DNA of 64,000 nt, from assembly GCF_040784935.1 (NCBI RefSeq), contig NZ_CP160680.1:1851501-1915500 (forward strand). The letters are read 5' to 3'. A model generated the notes under the pieces. That model was not told the origin of the DNA, made no database searches, and saw nothing but the letters and a program-made list of their open reading frames with translations. Source of the stretch: Lewinella sp. LCG006 (GTDB lineage: Bacteria; Bacteroidota; Bacteroidia; Chitinophagales; Saprospiraceae). Every line of letters begins with the position of its first letter. The first letter of the stretch is position 1. A program made the translations under genes and the position numbers. This document shows, piece by piece, positions 18,548 to 28,302 of this stretch.

Positions 18548-19607
18548 GGTAAACTTCTCTGGGGATGGTAATATGGATGTTGGTACCTTGGGGATGGTTG
18601 GGGCTGATCTTCAATTCGCTCCCGTATTTCAGTTGGAGTCTACGACGGGTATTCCCCAGTCCTATGCCCTGCCCGCTGGTAGGGGTGCTGTTCGTGAAAC
18701 CAACACCGGTGTCTCGGATATGGATATGAATCTGACCCGCTTTTTCTTCAATATTAATAGCAATACTACCTCCATCCACCAAAGGACTAATACCGTGCCG
18801 AATAGCATTCTCCACCAAAGGTTGAAGCAGCATTGGGATCACTGGTGCATCCTCCGCCTGGGTATCCAGCTGAATATCAACCCGCAGACGATCTCCAAAG
18901 CGGGCCTTTTCCAATTGAAGAAATTTCTTGACAAAATCGACTTCTACCTTCAGGGGCACCACTTCTTGATTGCTTGCCCATAACTGATAGCGAAAAAGAT
19001 CTGCCAGGTCAGCGATCAATTCGCGGGTGTATTCTTGCGCTGGTGGTACCGACGCACTGATGGTGTTAAACGTATTGTACAGAAAATGAGGATTAAGCTG
19101 GGCTTTTAACGCCGTCAACTCACTCTGCAATGCCGTCTGTTTGAGCATCGCTTCCCGCTGCTGGCTTTCCTGTACTTTTTGGTAATAGTCATAGGTATGA
19201 AAAATACCGAATTGCAGAACATAGAACAAGGCCGGAATGTAGATATCCCACCACTCCCCCGGCCCCCTCAAGTAGCCAAGGCCCAGGAAGGTACACAAAG
19301 CATAATAAAGCTGCTGCCACACTTTTACAAAAATGGGCAGCAGCAGCAAATGCAACAGTATTTTTGAACTCAAACGCCAATCCACCAAAAGCCGAAACAT
19401 GAGCCACCAAATAGGAAGCGTCAGCAAGCCTTTCAGCGGGTAATCCATAAAAACCTGGTATTGATAATAAGTGTCCCCAGTGCTTCTTCCACTTGACCAA
19501 TTGATAGCCAGAAAGTAAAAAATGGCGAAAGCCGCATAAAACCCTGCCACTAACAGCATTTCCCGAGACCAGATGATTTGGCGAAAGCTTTTTTGCATGG
19601 TACTCAT
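18525..19607 (-). CDS. LytS-like sensor histidine kinase
   Basis: A 360-residue kinase of the His_kinase (PF06580) type. Four hydrophobic segments lie in residues 15-140, followed by a short coiled region. The phosphoacceptor His is in LKAQLNPHFLYNTFNTI (about 183). The ATP-binding half shows LLQPLVENAIRHGI, RDTGVGF and GIGLGNTRRRL. There is no large sensor domain, so the membrane part itself probably senses. It is the first gene of a kinase-regulator-TonB receptor operon. Confidence 0.95.
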   Translation of the reverse strand: MSTMQKSFRQIIWSREMLLVAGFYAAFAIFYFLAINWSSGRSTGDTYYQYQVFMDYPLKGLLTLPIWWLMFRLLVDWRLSSKILLHLLLLPIFVKVWQQLYYALCTFLGLGYLRGPGEWWDIYIPALFYVLQFGIFHTYDYYQKVQESQQREAMLKQTALQSELTALKAQLNPHFLYNTFNTISASVPPAQEYTRELIADLADLFRYQLWASNQEVVPLKVEVDFVKKFLQLEKARFGDRLRVDIQLDTQAEDAPVIPMLLQPLVENAIRHGISPLVDGGSIAINIEEKAGQIHIHIRDTGVGFTNSTPTSGQGIGLGNTRRRLQLKYGSELKISPNHPQGTNIHITIPREVYHAESNSH

Positions 19608-19922
19608 TTAAAGCACTTGTCGGTTGATCTGTTAAAGCTCTATATTTTTTTTCGCATCTCCCCACTCTAATCGATCAATAGCCATTACCATCGGTGAATA
19701 GACAATAGCACTTGTACTTGGAAAAGGAGCTTCTACACCAAATGAAATCTTTTGATAAGCTTTTAATAAAAAATTTAGTCGTATTTTTGAAAGATATATG
19801 GCCTTGTGGCCTTGATACTATCCTGTTACGACCATAAAATGAGATAGCCTGACCAGCTATCGTTTTGTAAACGTACCGTTCTGATCGGTTCGAAGTGTTG
19901 TTAATAAACAAATTGTAATCTT
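19608..19922. other. Intergenic spacer between divergent genes
   Basis: 315 bases between the kinase gene and the giant T9SS gene. A TATTTTTG at 19782-19789 fits the plus-strand -7 consensus, with a TTTG at 19751-19754, but the 27-base spacing is longer than usual. No other structure was seen. Confidence 0.4.
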
Positions 19923-22900
19923 ATGCAACAGCTCTACGCGATGGGTAGAGTACTGGCTAATCTAGACTTTAGATACAGTACTTTGCTTGTTTTTCTTATT
20001 CTCAACTCCACATTATTGATAGCTCAAATGCCTCCCTGTGCTAACACAGCGGTCGAAAGTACCGTTTTCGACGATGGCTGGCAGGATGGCGACAATGATG
20101 GCGTGGGTTTCGGCCCCTGGATGTTGAACCCTAGCTCCAATTCGGGAACCAGTGGTTTCTTCGTAGCTACATCTACGGAAAATGGTGATGGCGATACCAA
20201 TATGGATGGCGATATTGATTTTGGTGTCGGTCGTGCACTGGGCATGTATGCCAATAGCGGTGGACTTGCAGAAGCTGTTCGTGCTTTTTCCGAACCAGTA
20301 GCCGTGGATGGTTTCGTAAGTGGTTCGATTGACAATGGTTTTGTGGATGGCACTGTTGGTTTTGCTTTACGCAATTTGAGCGGTGAAAATCTGATGGAGT
20401 TTTATTTCCGGCAGGGCGAAGCTGACTACAAAACCAATGATGCCGCTGGCGAACAAGGCACGGGCCTTGCTTATACGGATGAGGGGATGACTTTTACCAT
20501 CACCTTGCTTACCCCATCTACTTATGAACTCACGGTAAACACGCTGGATGGAGCAATGACTGTTTACAATGGAACTTTGAATAATCCAGGTGGTGGACAG
20601 CTTATCTCCCAGATTCGCTTCTTCAATGCGAATGCGGGTGGCGGAGCAGCGCCTAATTTTTACATCGGAGACTTTGAAGTCTGTAATCCTGTTCCTGCAC
20701 CAGTATGTGAATCGACTGCCTCCGATGCTGCTGCCTTCGATGATGGATGGCAAAACGGCGACCCTAATGGTGCAGGTTTCGGGGCCTGGATTTTGTCCAC
20801 TAATTTCAACAACCCTAGCAACGGTGGCCATTTTATCGCATCCTCCACTAGTAATGGCGATGGTGATTCAAATGCAGATGGTGACATTGATGCCGGAGGA
20901 GACGCTTTCGGGATGTACGCTAATAGTGGTGATGTTTCCACTGCTATTTTACCTTTTGCCAGCCCAATGGTGTCATCAGCTACCTTTTCGCTGGACATGG
21001 ACAATGGGTGGATTGATGGAGGCACTGTGGGTTTTGCTTTGCAAAACGCTAGCGGAGAAAACTTGGCAGAATTCTATTTCCGCAGCGGAGAGCCTGACTA
21101 CAAAACCAATGATGCTGCCGGAGAACAAGGTACCGGTGTAGGTTTTACGGACGAAGGCCTTTCCTTGGTTTATTCCCTTACCTCCGCCTCTACTTACAGC
21201 TTGATGGTCACTAGCCTTGATGGTGGTGCCGTCTTCAACTACAACGGCACACTCAATAGCCCTGGCGGTGGACAAGCCATCGTGCAAGTGCGGCTATTCA
21301 ATGCAAATGCAGGACCTGATGGGCAGCGCAATGCTTATTTCAATAATTTTGAACTGTGCTTGCCACCACCGGCTCCCGCCTGTAGTATCACCAACCTAAC
21401 CGTAGGCGCACAAAGCGGCTGTAACGCCACTGACAACACTTACACACAAGCAATCACCGTATTCTACCAAAATCCTACGATGGGTGGAATGCTGGTCGTC
21501 AATGGACAAAGCTTTGCCGTCACTGGCAGTCCACAAACCATTACACTCATTGGTTTAGACTCAGATGGACAGGCTGTGGATGTCACGGCCGAAATTACCG
21601 GCGGAGACCAATGTACGCTTACCGCTAATGCGCTCTTCACTGCTCCGGAGGCCTGCCCTCCTTGTATGATTGAAGGAGCAACAGCAGGTGCCCAAACTGC
21701 TTGTCAGTTCCTAACCAATACCTACACCCAAGAGATCACTATCACTTACAGCAATGCTCCCGCCACAGGATTCCTGGCGGTCAACGGGGAGTTGTTCCCA
21801 ATTACGGGCAGCCCACAGACTGTTGTGCTTGCGGGTTTGAACTCAGATGGCGCTGCCGTTGATGTAAATATCAACTTTACGGATGAAGATTGTGCCCTCG
21901 TCCTGGAAGGTTTGTTTACCGCCCCTGAAGGCTGTCTCGCTGAAATCGATTGCAACGGAGATGACACCACCGGCGCTTCTTACCAGGATGGCTGGCAGAG
22001 TGGTGACGGCGATAGCGATGCCTTCGGACCTTGGGTATTGAATACCCAATTCGGCAACCCAGCCAACGGCGGTCACTTTATTTTCACCTCTACTCAAAAT
22101 GGCGATGGCGATACCAATGGTGACGGTGATATTGACACCGGTGGTAGCGCACTAGGGTTTTATGCCAATAGTGGTGACGTATCCGAAGCGACCCGTCCTT
22201 TCACGGCTCCGCTACTTCCTGGCGAACTGTTGAGTTTTAGTTTCGATAATGGTTGGGTCGACGGCGGAGCTGTTGGAGTAGGCCTACAAAATGCAAACAC
22301 CCAAAACCTCGTCGAATTCCTTTTTATTGCCGGAGATGCCACCTACAGTATTGTCGATGCTAATGGATTGCAGTCGACAGGTATTCCTTTTACCGATGAA
22401 GGAATGAATATAAGCATCCTCCTGGTTGATGCAACGACCTACCAGCTAACGATTACGACCTTAGGTGATGGCAATACCTATCACTTTGCCGGACCCTTGA
22501 GTGCGCCAATTTTTGGCCAGGTTCCTGCTCAGGTACGCTTCTTTAATGCAGATGCTGGTGGCGAAGCCCAAAGGAACGCTTATGTAAATAGCCTGGAAAT
22601 TTGTCGCCGCTTCTGTGAAGCAGTCGTCATTGACTTACAAGGCGATTGTGATGGCAATGGAGACGGGGCAATTACCATTGAAGTTTTAGGAGCTGTTCCT
22701 CCTCTGAGCTACACCATCAGTGATGACAGTGGAAGCACAAATGGTAGTAGCGCAACCAATATTATTGAGATCACCGATCTATCAAGCGGTGTCTACGAAA
22801 TTACCATCACAGATGCTACCGGATGTGAATCAGTCGTGGAAGAAACCATTGAAGAACTAACCACCAACCTGGCCTGTATCGGCGATTTGAATGTGACCCT

Positions 22901-25900
22901 GGGAGCCAACTGTTCTACTACTATTACTCCGGGTATGGTCGTCACTGGGTTTATCGGTTGTGTAGACGAATTTATAATAACCGTTGATGATGGTAATACA
23001 GACGTCGTGACGGGTTGTGGCAACCACACTTACATGCTTGTTGCTCTCCAGAATGGTGAAGAAATTTACACCTGCTGGGGCAACATCTTCGCCGAAGACA
23101 AGACCGATCCTATCGTTGAATGTCCAGACGACACCGATGCTGCGACGATCACCGAAGAGGTAAGCTACTTTGGTGGTGCTTTGTCAGTGACGGATGCCCA
23201 GCTGGAGCTGGCCAACTACTCTTGTTTCTTGGAGATCCTGAGCCCGGTTGCTGGTCTTCACTACTATGATACGTATACCTTCACGGTAACGACAACGGAT
23301 GTGTACACCTTCATTGGTGAGTTGATTGGCCCTGCCTTCAATGCAAACATCGCGCTGTATGCTGGTGATTTCAACCCTGATGAGCCTTGCCAGAACATCA
23401 TCGGTCACAGCGAAGCACTGAACTTCTTACCGGTGGGCAACTTGCTTGCTCCTGGCTTGCGCATGGTGCTGCCTTTACAGGCTGACCAGACCTACACGCT
23501 GTTTGTCTCCAGCCGTACGCCTGCCAATGCTACTGGCGACTACCGTATCTACACTTACGCTGATGGCGACGGATCCATCCCTGGTCTTCCTTTCGAGGAA
23601 ACCAATGTTCCATTGCAGTTGGCTTTACCACTGATTTGTACGGATATCGACGAGATCGTTTTCGACTTCCCACAAAGCTGGATCGTCAATGCGGATGGTA
23701 CCCTGGATGTGGTTGCTACGCGCAACACCTTCTTTGGGGGTAGCCAGACGGCACTCAATGCTTTCCTCGAAAAGTTGGGCTACACGGGTATTCCCGTGGC
23801 GACCGACAACTGTGGTCAGGTACTCGTGACGGTAAGTGATGTCGTAACAGAAGCTGGTGACTGCGGTTCCTGGACCGTTAGCCGGACCTTCTCGGTTGCT
23901 GATCGCTACAACTCTAACTGTATCGGCGCACCACGGACGGACGTCTGCACGCAGATCATTACCGTTCGTAAGCCTATGCTGGCCGACTTGTTCCTCCCTC
24001 CATTTACGGTGCCAATCGAATGTGACGAGGCCTTCACCGTGGATGCCAATGGCAACCCATCGGCTGATGTGACAGGCTACCCATTTGTCCACACGACATT
24101 TGGCTACCAGTCGCTGAACCAGTCTTACTGCAACCTGGGCGCGTCTTACTCCGACGAACCACGGATCGTCGTTTGTGATGGTGCTTACAAGTTCCGTCGT
24201 GAGTGGAACATCATCGATTGGTGTAACCCCGGCGGTTCGATCATTGCGAACCAGTTGATCAAAGTTGGTGACTTTACGGGTCCTGAAATCACAGGTATTC
24301 CTGCGGTGATCAACGTATCGACTTCACCATTTGGCTGTTTGGCCAATATCGCTATCCCCACCCCAACCATCACGGATGGCAACGGTTGTTCTAGCGTATT
24401 CCTAACGTCTTACACCGTACTGGCCTTTGGCGAAAGCTTCTTTGCTGGTGGTAACATTGCTGATGGTGATGTGGTGCAGGCACCAATTGGTACCCACACC
24501 CTGATCCTTTGTGCCGAAGATGCTTGTGGTAACGAAACTTGTGAAGAATACACGGTAGTGGTTACCGACGACATCGAGCCAACAGCTTCTTGTAACGACG
24601 ACATCAACGTATCCATCGGTGGTGGTGATGTAGCCAACGGTATCGAAGGTATCGCGCGCCTCTTCGCTGCTGACGTGGACGAAGGTTCTAACGACAACTG
24701 TGGTGAAGTAACCTTGGAAGTACGTCGTAACTACTGGCGCAACAACACTTGTGATGCAAGTGCCAGCCGCTGGAGCCCATGGGGTGACTTTGTAGACTTC
24801 TACTGCTGTGATATCGACAACGAAATCACTATCGAACTACGTGTAACCGACGAAGCTGGCAACACCAACATTTGCTGGCAAGTTGTTACTCCAGAAGATA
24901 AATTGAACCCATTCTGCTACGCACCAGCACCAGTCACCTTGACTTGTTCTGATCTGCCACTGGCCTTCCCTGGTGATATTGCTACGGCTTACGACGAAGA
25001 CTTTGCTGCTACTTCTACCATGATGAGCGCGATCTTCGGCGGTGCTACCGGTACAGACAACTGTGCGGTGGATACCATCGTAGAGCGTACGCCAAACTTG
25101 CAGGTTAACGATTGTGGTTGGGGAACCATCACGCGTCGTTTCGAAGCTTGGCAATTGCGCCCAGAGGGCGATGCTAACGGCAACGGAGCTATCGACATCA
25201 ACGAAGTATACCGTTCGACGAACAGCTGTAGCCAGCTGATCACGATCACGGAAGTACACGACTTCACGATCGACTTCCCAGAAGATGCTGACGCTGATTG
25301 TGGCGATCCTGATGTACCAACGATCATTACGACCACTGTAGGTTGTGATGTATTGAGCGTAAACATTGGTGAGCCAGTGATCTTCTCTGCTACGGGTGAT
25401 GAGTGCTACAAGTTCTCGATCACTTACGATGTAATCAACTGGTGTGTTTGGGATGGTGAGTACGAAGGACTTGTTCTTCCTCGCATGACCGAAGACGACG
25501 GTGAGGCACTTCCTGTAGACCGTGCGGTAGAAGGCAACGAGCGCCCAGTAGTACGGGTGGTGAGTGGCTTTGGCCCAGTAGACAACAACTGTGATGGTGT
25601 AGCTGATGCTCAGCAAGGCATCCAGTACAGCGTAGTGATCGATCGCCGCCACAATGACCGTGACGGAGATTCTGACATCGCTGATGTGATCTATGACAAC
25701 ATCCCAGGCAACACTCCTGGTTGTATTCCTGCCGACCAGTTTGGTCGTCGCAACTACGGTCGCTACATCTACACGCAATTCGTGAAAGTGTACGACTCTA
25801 CCGCACCAGTGGTAGCAGTGGGAGAGTACGGTGGCCCAACGGCTAACTGCCCTAACCTGCTTCCTGGCCAGTTTGGTGATGATGATGGTAACTGTGAAGA

Positions 25901-27866
25901 AGCAGTAAGCATTCCGTTCAGTGTATCTGACGAGTGTGAATTGTTTGACGGAGCAGGTAACCTGGTGGTAAGCATCGTATCTGCTGAGCTTGATGCTTTC
26001 GCAGTAGACGCTAACGGCGACGGCGACATCAAGTCGAACGAATTCGTAGCAGATCAGAACGTACTATCCTTGATCACCGACAATGGTGACGGCACTTACG
26101 TATTCGCAGGTACTTTCCCAATCATTACCAACGCGATGGGAGACAATGTCTACCACGCAGTACGCGTATTGTTTGAGGACGGTTGTGGTAACCAGACCAG
26201 CGAGACCATCGTCTTCGATGTGATCGACTGTAAAGGACCAGCACCAGTATGTATCAACGGCTTGACCGTGACCCTGATGCCTCAGGAAGATGGTGGTTGT
26301 GCGATGGCGATCTGGGCTTCTGACTTCGAAGGTTCACCAATCAGTGACTGTACTGGTCAAGGACCAGAACTGTTCGGTGGTCTACCTCGCGTGACGAAGT
26401 ACGCTATCTACCGTGCAGCAGATGTAGAAGCTGATCCTAACTTCGTACCAAGCCCAGATGATACTGGACTGGTATTGACGCAGGATGATGATGCATCAAC
26501 CGTAGTTTACGTATACGCCTTCGACGAAGATGGCAACTACGACTACTGTGAGACCTATGTACTGGTACAGCAGCACGTTGACTGTGGCGCTGGAACAGGC
26601 ACCCTGTCAGGTGTGATCGCTACAGAATATAACGAAACGATTGAAGGTGTGGAAGTAAGTGTGAATGGTGGTGCTGTAATGAGCATGACTACAAATACAG
26701 ACGGTACTTACAGCTTTGATCTTGAGCTAGGAGGTGACTACTCTATCACTCCATACTTGAACGCTAACCCACTGAATGGTGTGTCTACGTTTGACTTGGT
26801 ATTGATGAGCAAGCACGTTCTTGGAGTACAGGTTCTTGATAGCCCTTACAAGCGCATTGCTGCGGACATCAACCGTTCTGGAAGTATTACGACGCTGGAT
26901 ATGATCCAGTTGCGTAAGTTAATCTTGAACATTGATACGCAGTTTGCCAACAACACGAGCTGGCGCTTTGTGGATGCTGCTTACGAGTTCCCTGTACCTA
27001 CCAACCCATGGCACGAAGCGTTCCCTGAGTTGATCAATGAGAACAACTTCTCCGCTGACATTCTTGATGCTAACTTCGTAGGCGTGAAGATTGGTGACGT
27101 AAACGGTAACGCTCAAGCCAATGCTTTGGCTGGTGACGATCGTACGTTGAACGGTCAGTTCAACTTCGAAGTAGAGAACGTAAGCGTGAAAGCTGGTAAC
27201 GTATACACGGTAGCATTCCGTGGTGCTGACATGGCATCGGTAGAAGGCTTCCAGGGTACGCTGAACCTGAACGGAGCAGAGTTGGTAGACATCGAGTACG
27301 GTGTAGCTACAGCTGAGAACTTCGGTATGCGTTACGCTGCTGAAGGTCAGATCACTACTTCTTGGAACGGTAAAGCTACTTCTGAGGACGTATTGTTCAG
27401 CCTGGTTATCCGCCCAACAGTGGATGCTGAGTTGAGTGACGTAATCAATGTATCTAGCCGTTACACTGCTGCGGAGGCCTACCCCTCTGTCCTCGCGGAC
27501 ATCTCCCCTGAGAGGGGAGAACAGGTGCTTGGTTTAGGGGTGGTGTTTAGCGGCAGAGACGCTTTGCAAAGCGTCTTTACGGTATACCAGAACACGCCAA
27601 ACCCATTCGCGGTAGAAACCTTGATCGGTTTCAATTTACCTGAGGATGCAGAAGCAACAGTAACGATCAGCGACGCAAGTGGTCGCGTCCTGACTGTAGT
27701 ACGTGGTGATTACGCAGCTGGTTACAACACGATCAACTTGACCAAGGAGATGATCCAAGGTGCAACGGGTGTATTGACTTACACGGTAACTGCCCGTCTG
27801 GCCAATGGCGAAGCCGGACAGGCCGGTGAGTTCACTGCTACCAAGAAGATGATTGCTGTAAAGTAA
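19923..27866 (+). CDS. Giant modular cell-surface protein with T9SS sorting domain
   Basis: A 2647-residue secreted protein. A signal peptide (1-36) is followed by three copies of a Gly/Asp-rich domain of about 210 residues (starting near 49, 272 and 687, each with FDDGW/QDGW, NGDGD and a GFAL-like core). Two copies of an approximately 95-residue domain (near 490 and 582) lie between copies 2 and 3. A SprB-like repeat (about 906-985) precedes a long cysteine-rich stretch with HYR-like segments. Near the end are a carboxypeptidase-regulatory-like domain (about 2226-2295), a dockerin-like segment (about 2315-2370, DINRSGSITTLDMIQLRKL), a cohesin-like domain (about 2410-2515) and the T9SS domain (2554-2647, VYQNTPNPF). 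Likely a structural or adhesive surface protein; no enzymatic motif was found. Confidence 0.9.
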   Translation: MQQLYAMGRVLANLDFRYSTLLVFLILNSTLLIAQMPPCANTAVESTVFDDGWQDGDNDGVGFGPWMLNPSSNSGTSGFFVATSTENGDGDTNMDGDIDFGVGRALGMYANSGGLAEAVRAFSEPVAVDGFVSGSIDNGFVDGTVGFALRNLSGENLMEFYFRQGEADYKTNDAAGEQGTGLAYTDEGMTFTITLLTPSTYELTVNTLDGAMTVYNGTLNNPGGGQLISQIRFFNANAGGGAAPNFYIGDFEVCNPVPAPVCESTASDAAAFDDGWQNGDPNGAGFGAWILSTNFNNPSNGGHFIASSTSNGDGDSNADGDIDAGGDAFGMYANSGDVSTAILPFASPMVSSATFSLDMDNGWIDGGTVGFALQNASGENLAEFYFRSGEPDYKTNDAAGEQGTGVGFTDEGLSLVYSLTSASTYSLMVTSLDGGAVFNYNGTLNSPGGGQAIVQVRLFNANAGPDGQRNAYFNNFELCLPPPAPACSITNLTVGAQSGCNATDNTYTQAITVFYQNPTMGGMLVVNGQSFAVTGSPQTITLIGLDSDGQAVDVTAEITGGDQCTLTANALFTAPEACPPCMIEGATAGAQTACQFLTNTYTQEITITYSNAPATGFLAVNGELFPITGSPQTVVLAGLNSDGAAVDVNINFTDEDCALVLEGLFTAPEGCLAEIDCNGDDTTGASYQDGWQSGDGDSDAFGPWVLNTQFGNPANGGHFIFTSTQNGDGDTNGDGDIDTGGSALGFYANSGDVSEATRPFTAPLLPGELLSFSFDNGWVDGGAVGVGLQNANTQNLVEFLFIAGDATYSIVDANGLQSTGIPFTDEGMNISILLVDATTYQLTITTLGDGNTYHFAGPLSAPIFGQVPAQVRFFNADAGGEAQRNAYVNSLEICRRFCEAVVIDLQGDCDGNGDGAITIEVLGAVPPLSYTISDDSGSTNGSSATNIIEITDLSSGVYEITITDATGCESVVEETIEELTTNLACIGDLNVTLGANCSTTITPGMVVTGFIGCVDEFIITVDDGNTDVVTGCGNHTYMLVALQNGEEIYTCWGNIFAEDKTDPIVECPDDTDAATITEEVSYFGGALSVTDAQLELANYSCFLEILSPVAGLHYYDTYTFTVTTTDVYTFIGELIGPAFNANIALYAGDFNPDEPCQNIIGHSEALNFLPVGNLLAPGLRMVLPLQADQTYTLFVSSRTPANATGDYRIYTYADGDGSIPGLPFEETNVPLQLALPLICTDIDEIVFDFPQSWIVNADGTLDVVATRNTFFGGSQTALNAFLEKLGYTGIPVATDNCGQVLVTVSDVVTEAGDCGSWTVSRTFSVADRYNSNCIGAPRTDVCTQIITVRKPMLADLFLPPFTVPIECDEAFTVDANGNPSADVTGYPFVHTTFGYQSLNQSYCNLGASYSDEPRIVVCDGAYKFRREWNIIDWCNPGGSIIANQLIKVGDFTGPEITGIPAVINVSTSPFGCLANIAIPTPTITDGNGCSSVFLTSYTVLAFGESFFAGGNIADGDVVQAPIGTHTLILCAEDACGNETCEEYTVVVTDDIEPTASCNDDINVSIGGGDVANGIEGIARLFAADVDEGSNDNCGEVTLEVRRNYWRNNTCDASASRWSPWGDFVDFYCCDIDNEITIELRVTDEAGNTNICWQVVTPEDKLNPFCYAPAPVTLTCSDLPLAFPGDIATAYDEDFAATSTMMSAIFGGATGTDNCAVDTIVERTPNLQVNDCGWGTITRRFEAWQLRPEGDANGNGAIDINEVYRSTNSCSQLITITEVHDFTIDFPEDADADCGDPDVPTIITTTVGCDVLSVNIGEPVIFSATGDECYKFSITYDVINWCVWDGEYEGLVLPRMTEDDGEALPVDRAVEGNERPVVRVVSGFGPVDNNCDGVADAQQGIQYSVVIDRRHNDRDGDSDIADVIYDNIPGNTPGCIPADQFGRRNYGRYIYTQFVKVYDSTAPVVAVGEYGGPTANCPNLLPGQFGDDDGNCEEAVSIPFSVSDECELFDGAGNLVVSIVSAELDAFAVDANGDGDIKSNEFVADQNVLSLITDNGDGTYVFAGTFPIITNAMGDNVYHAVRVLFEDGCGNQTSETIVFDVIDCKGPAPVCINGLTVTLMPQEDGGCAMAIWASDFEGSPISDCTGQGPELFGGLPRVTKYAIYRAADVEADPNFVPSPDDTGLVLTQDDDASTVVYVYAFDEDGNYDYCETYVLVQQHVDCGAGTGTLSGVIATEYNETIEGVEVSVNGGAVMSMTTNTDGTYSFDLELGGDYSITPYLNANPLNGVSTFDLVLMSKHVLGVQVLDSPYKRIAADINRSGSITTLDMIQLRKLILNIDTQFANNTSWRFVDAAYEFPVPTNPWHEAFPELINENNFSADILDANFVGVKIGDVNGNAQANALAGDDRTLNGQFNFEVENVSVKAGNVYTVAFRGADMASVEGFQGTLNLNGAELVDIEYGVATAENFGMRYAAEGQITTSWNGKATSEDVLFSLVIRPTVDAELSDVINVSSRYTAAEAYPSVLADISPERGEQVLGLGVVFSGRDALQSVFTVYQNTPNPFAVETLIGFNLPEDAEATVTISDASGRVLTVVRGDYAAGYNTINLTKEMIQGATGVLTYTVTARLANGEAGQAGEFTATKKMIAVK
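27481..27576. repeat. Palindromic element inserted in frame in the giant gene
   Basis: Within the coding sequence, ACCCCT at 27481 and AGGGGT ending at 27541 bracket a smaller inverted repeat (CTCCCCT/AGGGGAG, 27503-27519). Fifteen bases later lies a perfect 20-base palindrome at 27557-27576. The codons (about residues 2520-2551) link the cohesin-like domain to the T9SS domain, and the peptide they encode is unlike either. This looks like an intergenic-type repeat captured in frame. Confidence 0.65.
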
Positions 27867-27925
27867 GGATGGATGGTTATAGGGTGAATTTGTGAATTTG
27901 CCCTATTCCAATAAATACGATTACA

Positions 27926-27967
27926 GGCGGCGGTATCCTTCGGGGTGCCGCCGTTTTTGTTTTTTTG
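27926..27967 (+). terminator. Intrinsic terminator after the giant gene
   Basis: A GC-rich stem (CGGCGG / CCGCCG at its base) closes on a TTCG tetraloop and is followed by GTTTTTGTTTTTTTG. It lies 60 bases past the stop. Confidence 0.9.
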
Positions 27968-28302
27968 TACTTAAACAGACTACACAAACCGGAATTTTGC
28001 GACGTAGGCATAGACAACGGAATACAGCGACGTAGGCACAGCCAACGCCGAACGGGGATTTAAGGAGGAGCTTACAGGGCAAATTCATGAATTTGCCTGA
28101 TTTACCCAACCCCGATTTGTCCAACCCGTCCGGCGATAAGCGCGCAGGCCGGAGGCTGGAGCGCGGGCCCCGAATACCATACCGACCTTCAGTCACAAAC
28201 ATAAGAGGGATGGGAGCCGCTAAGTAGAGCAGGGTTTTATACCCTGCTACGTAGGTAGTAGGGTTTTATACCCTGCATGAAGGAGCAATGGACAACCTGG
28301 TG
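27968..28302. repeat. Repeat-rich intergenic spacer
   Basis: No gene was seen. The stretch holds a direct repeat of GCGACGTAGGCA (near 28000 and 28028), a 20-base palindrome around AAATTCATGAATTT at 28078-28097 that echoes a similar sequence at 27886-27906, and two copies of a short palindrome with core AGGGTTTTATACCCT (28231-28245 and 28260-28274). A sequence matching ACGTAGGCACAGCC reappears on the other strand near 53505. Confidence 0.7.
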
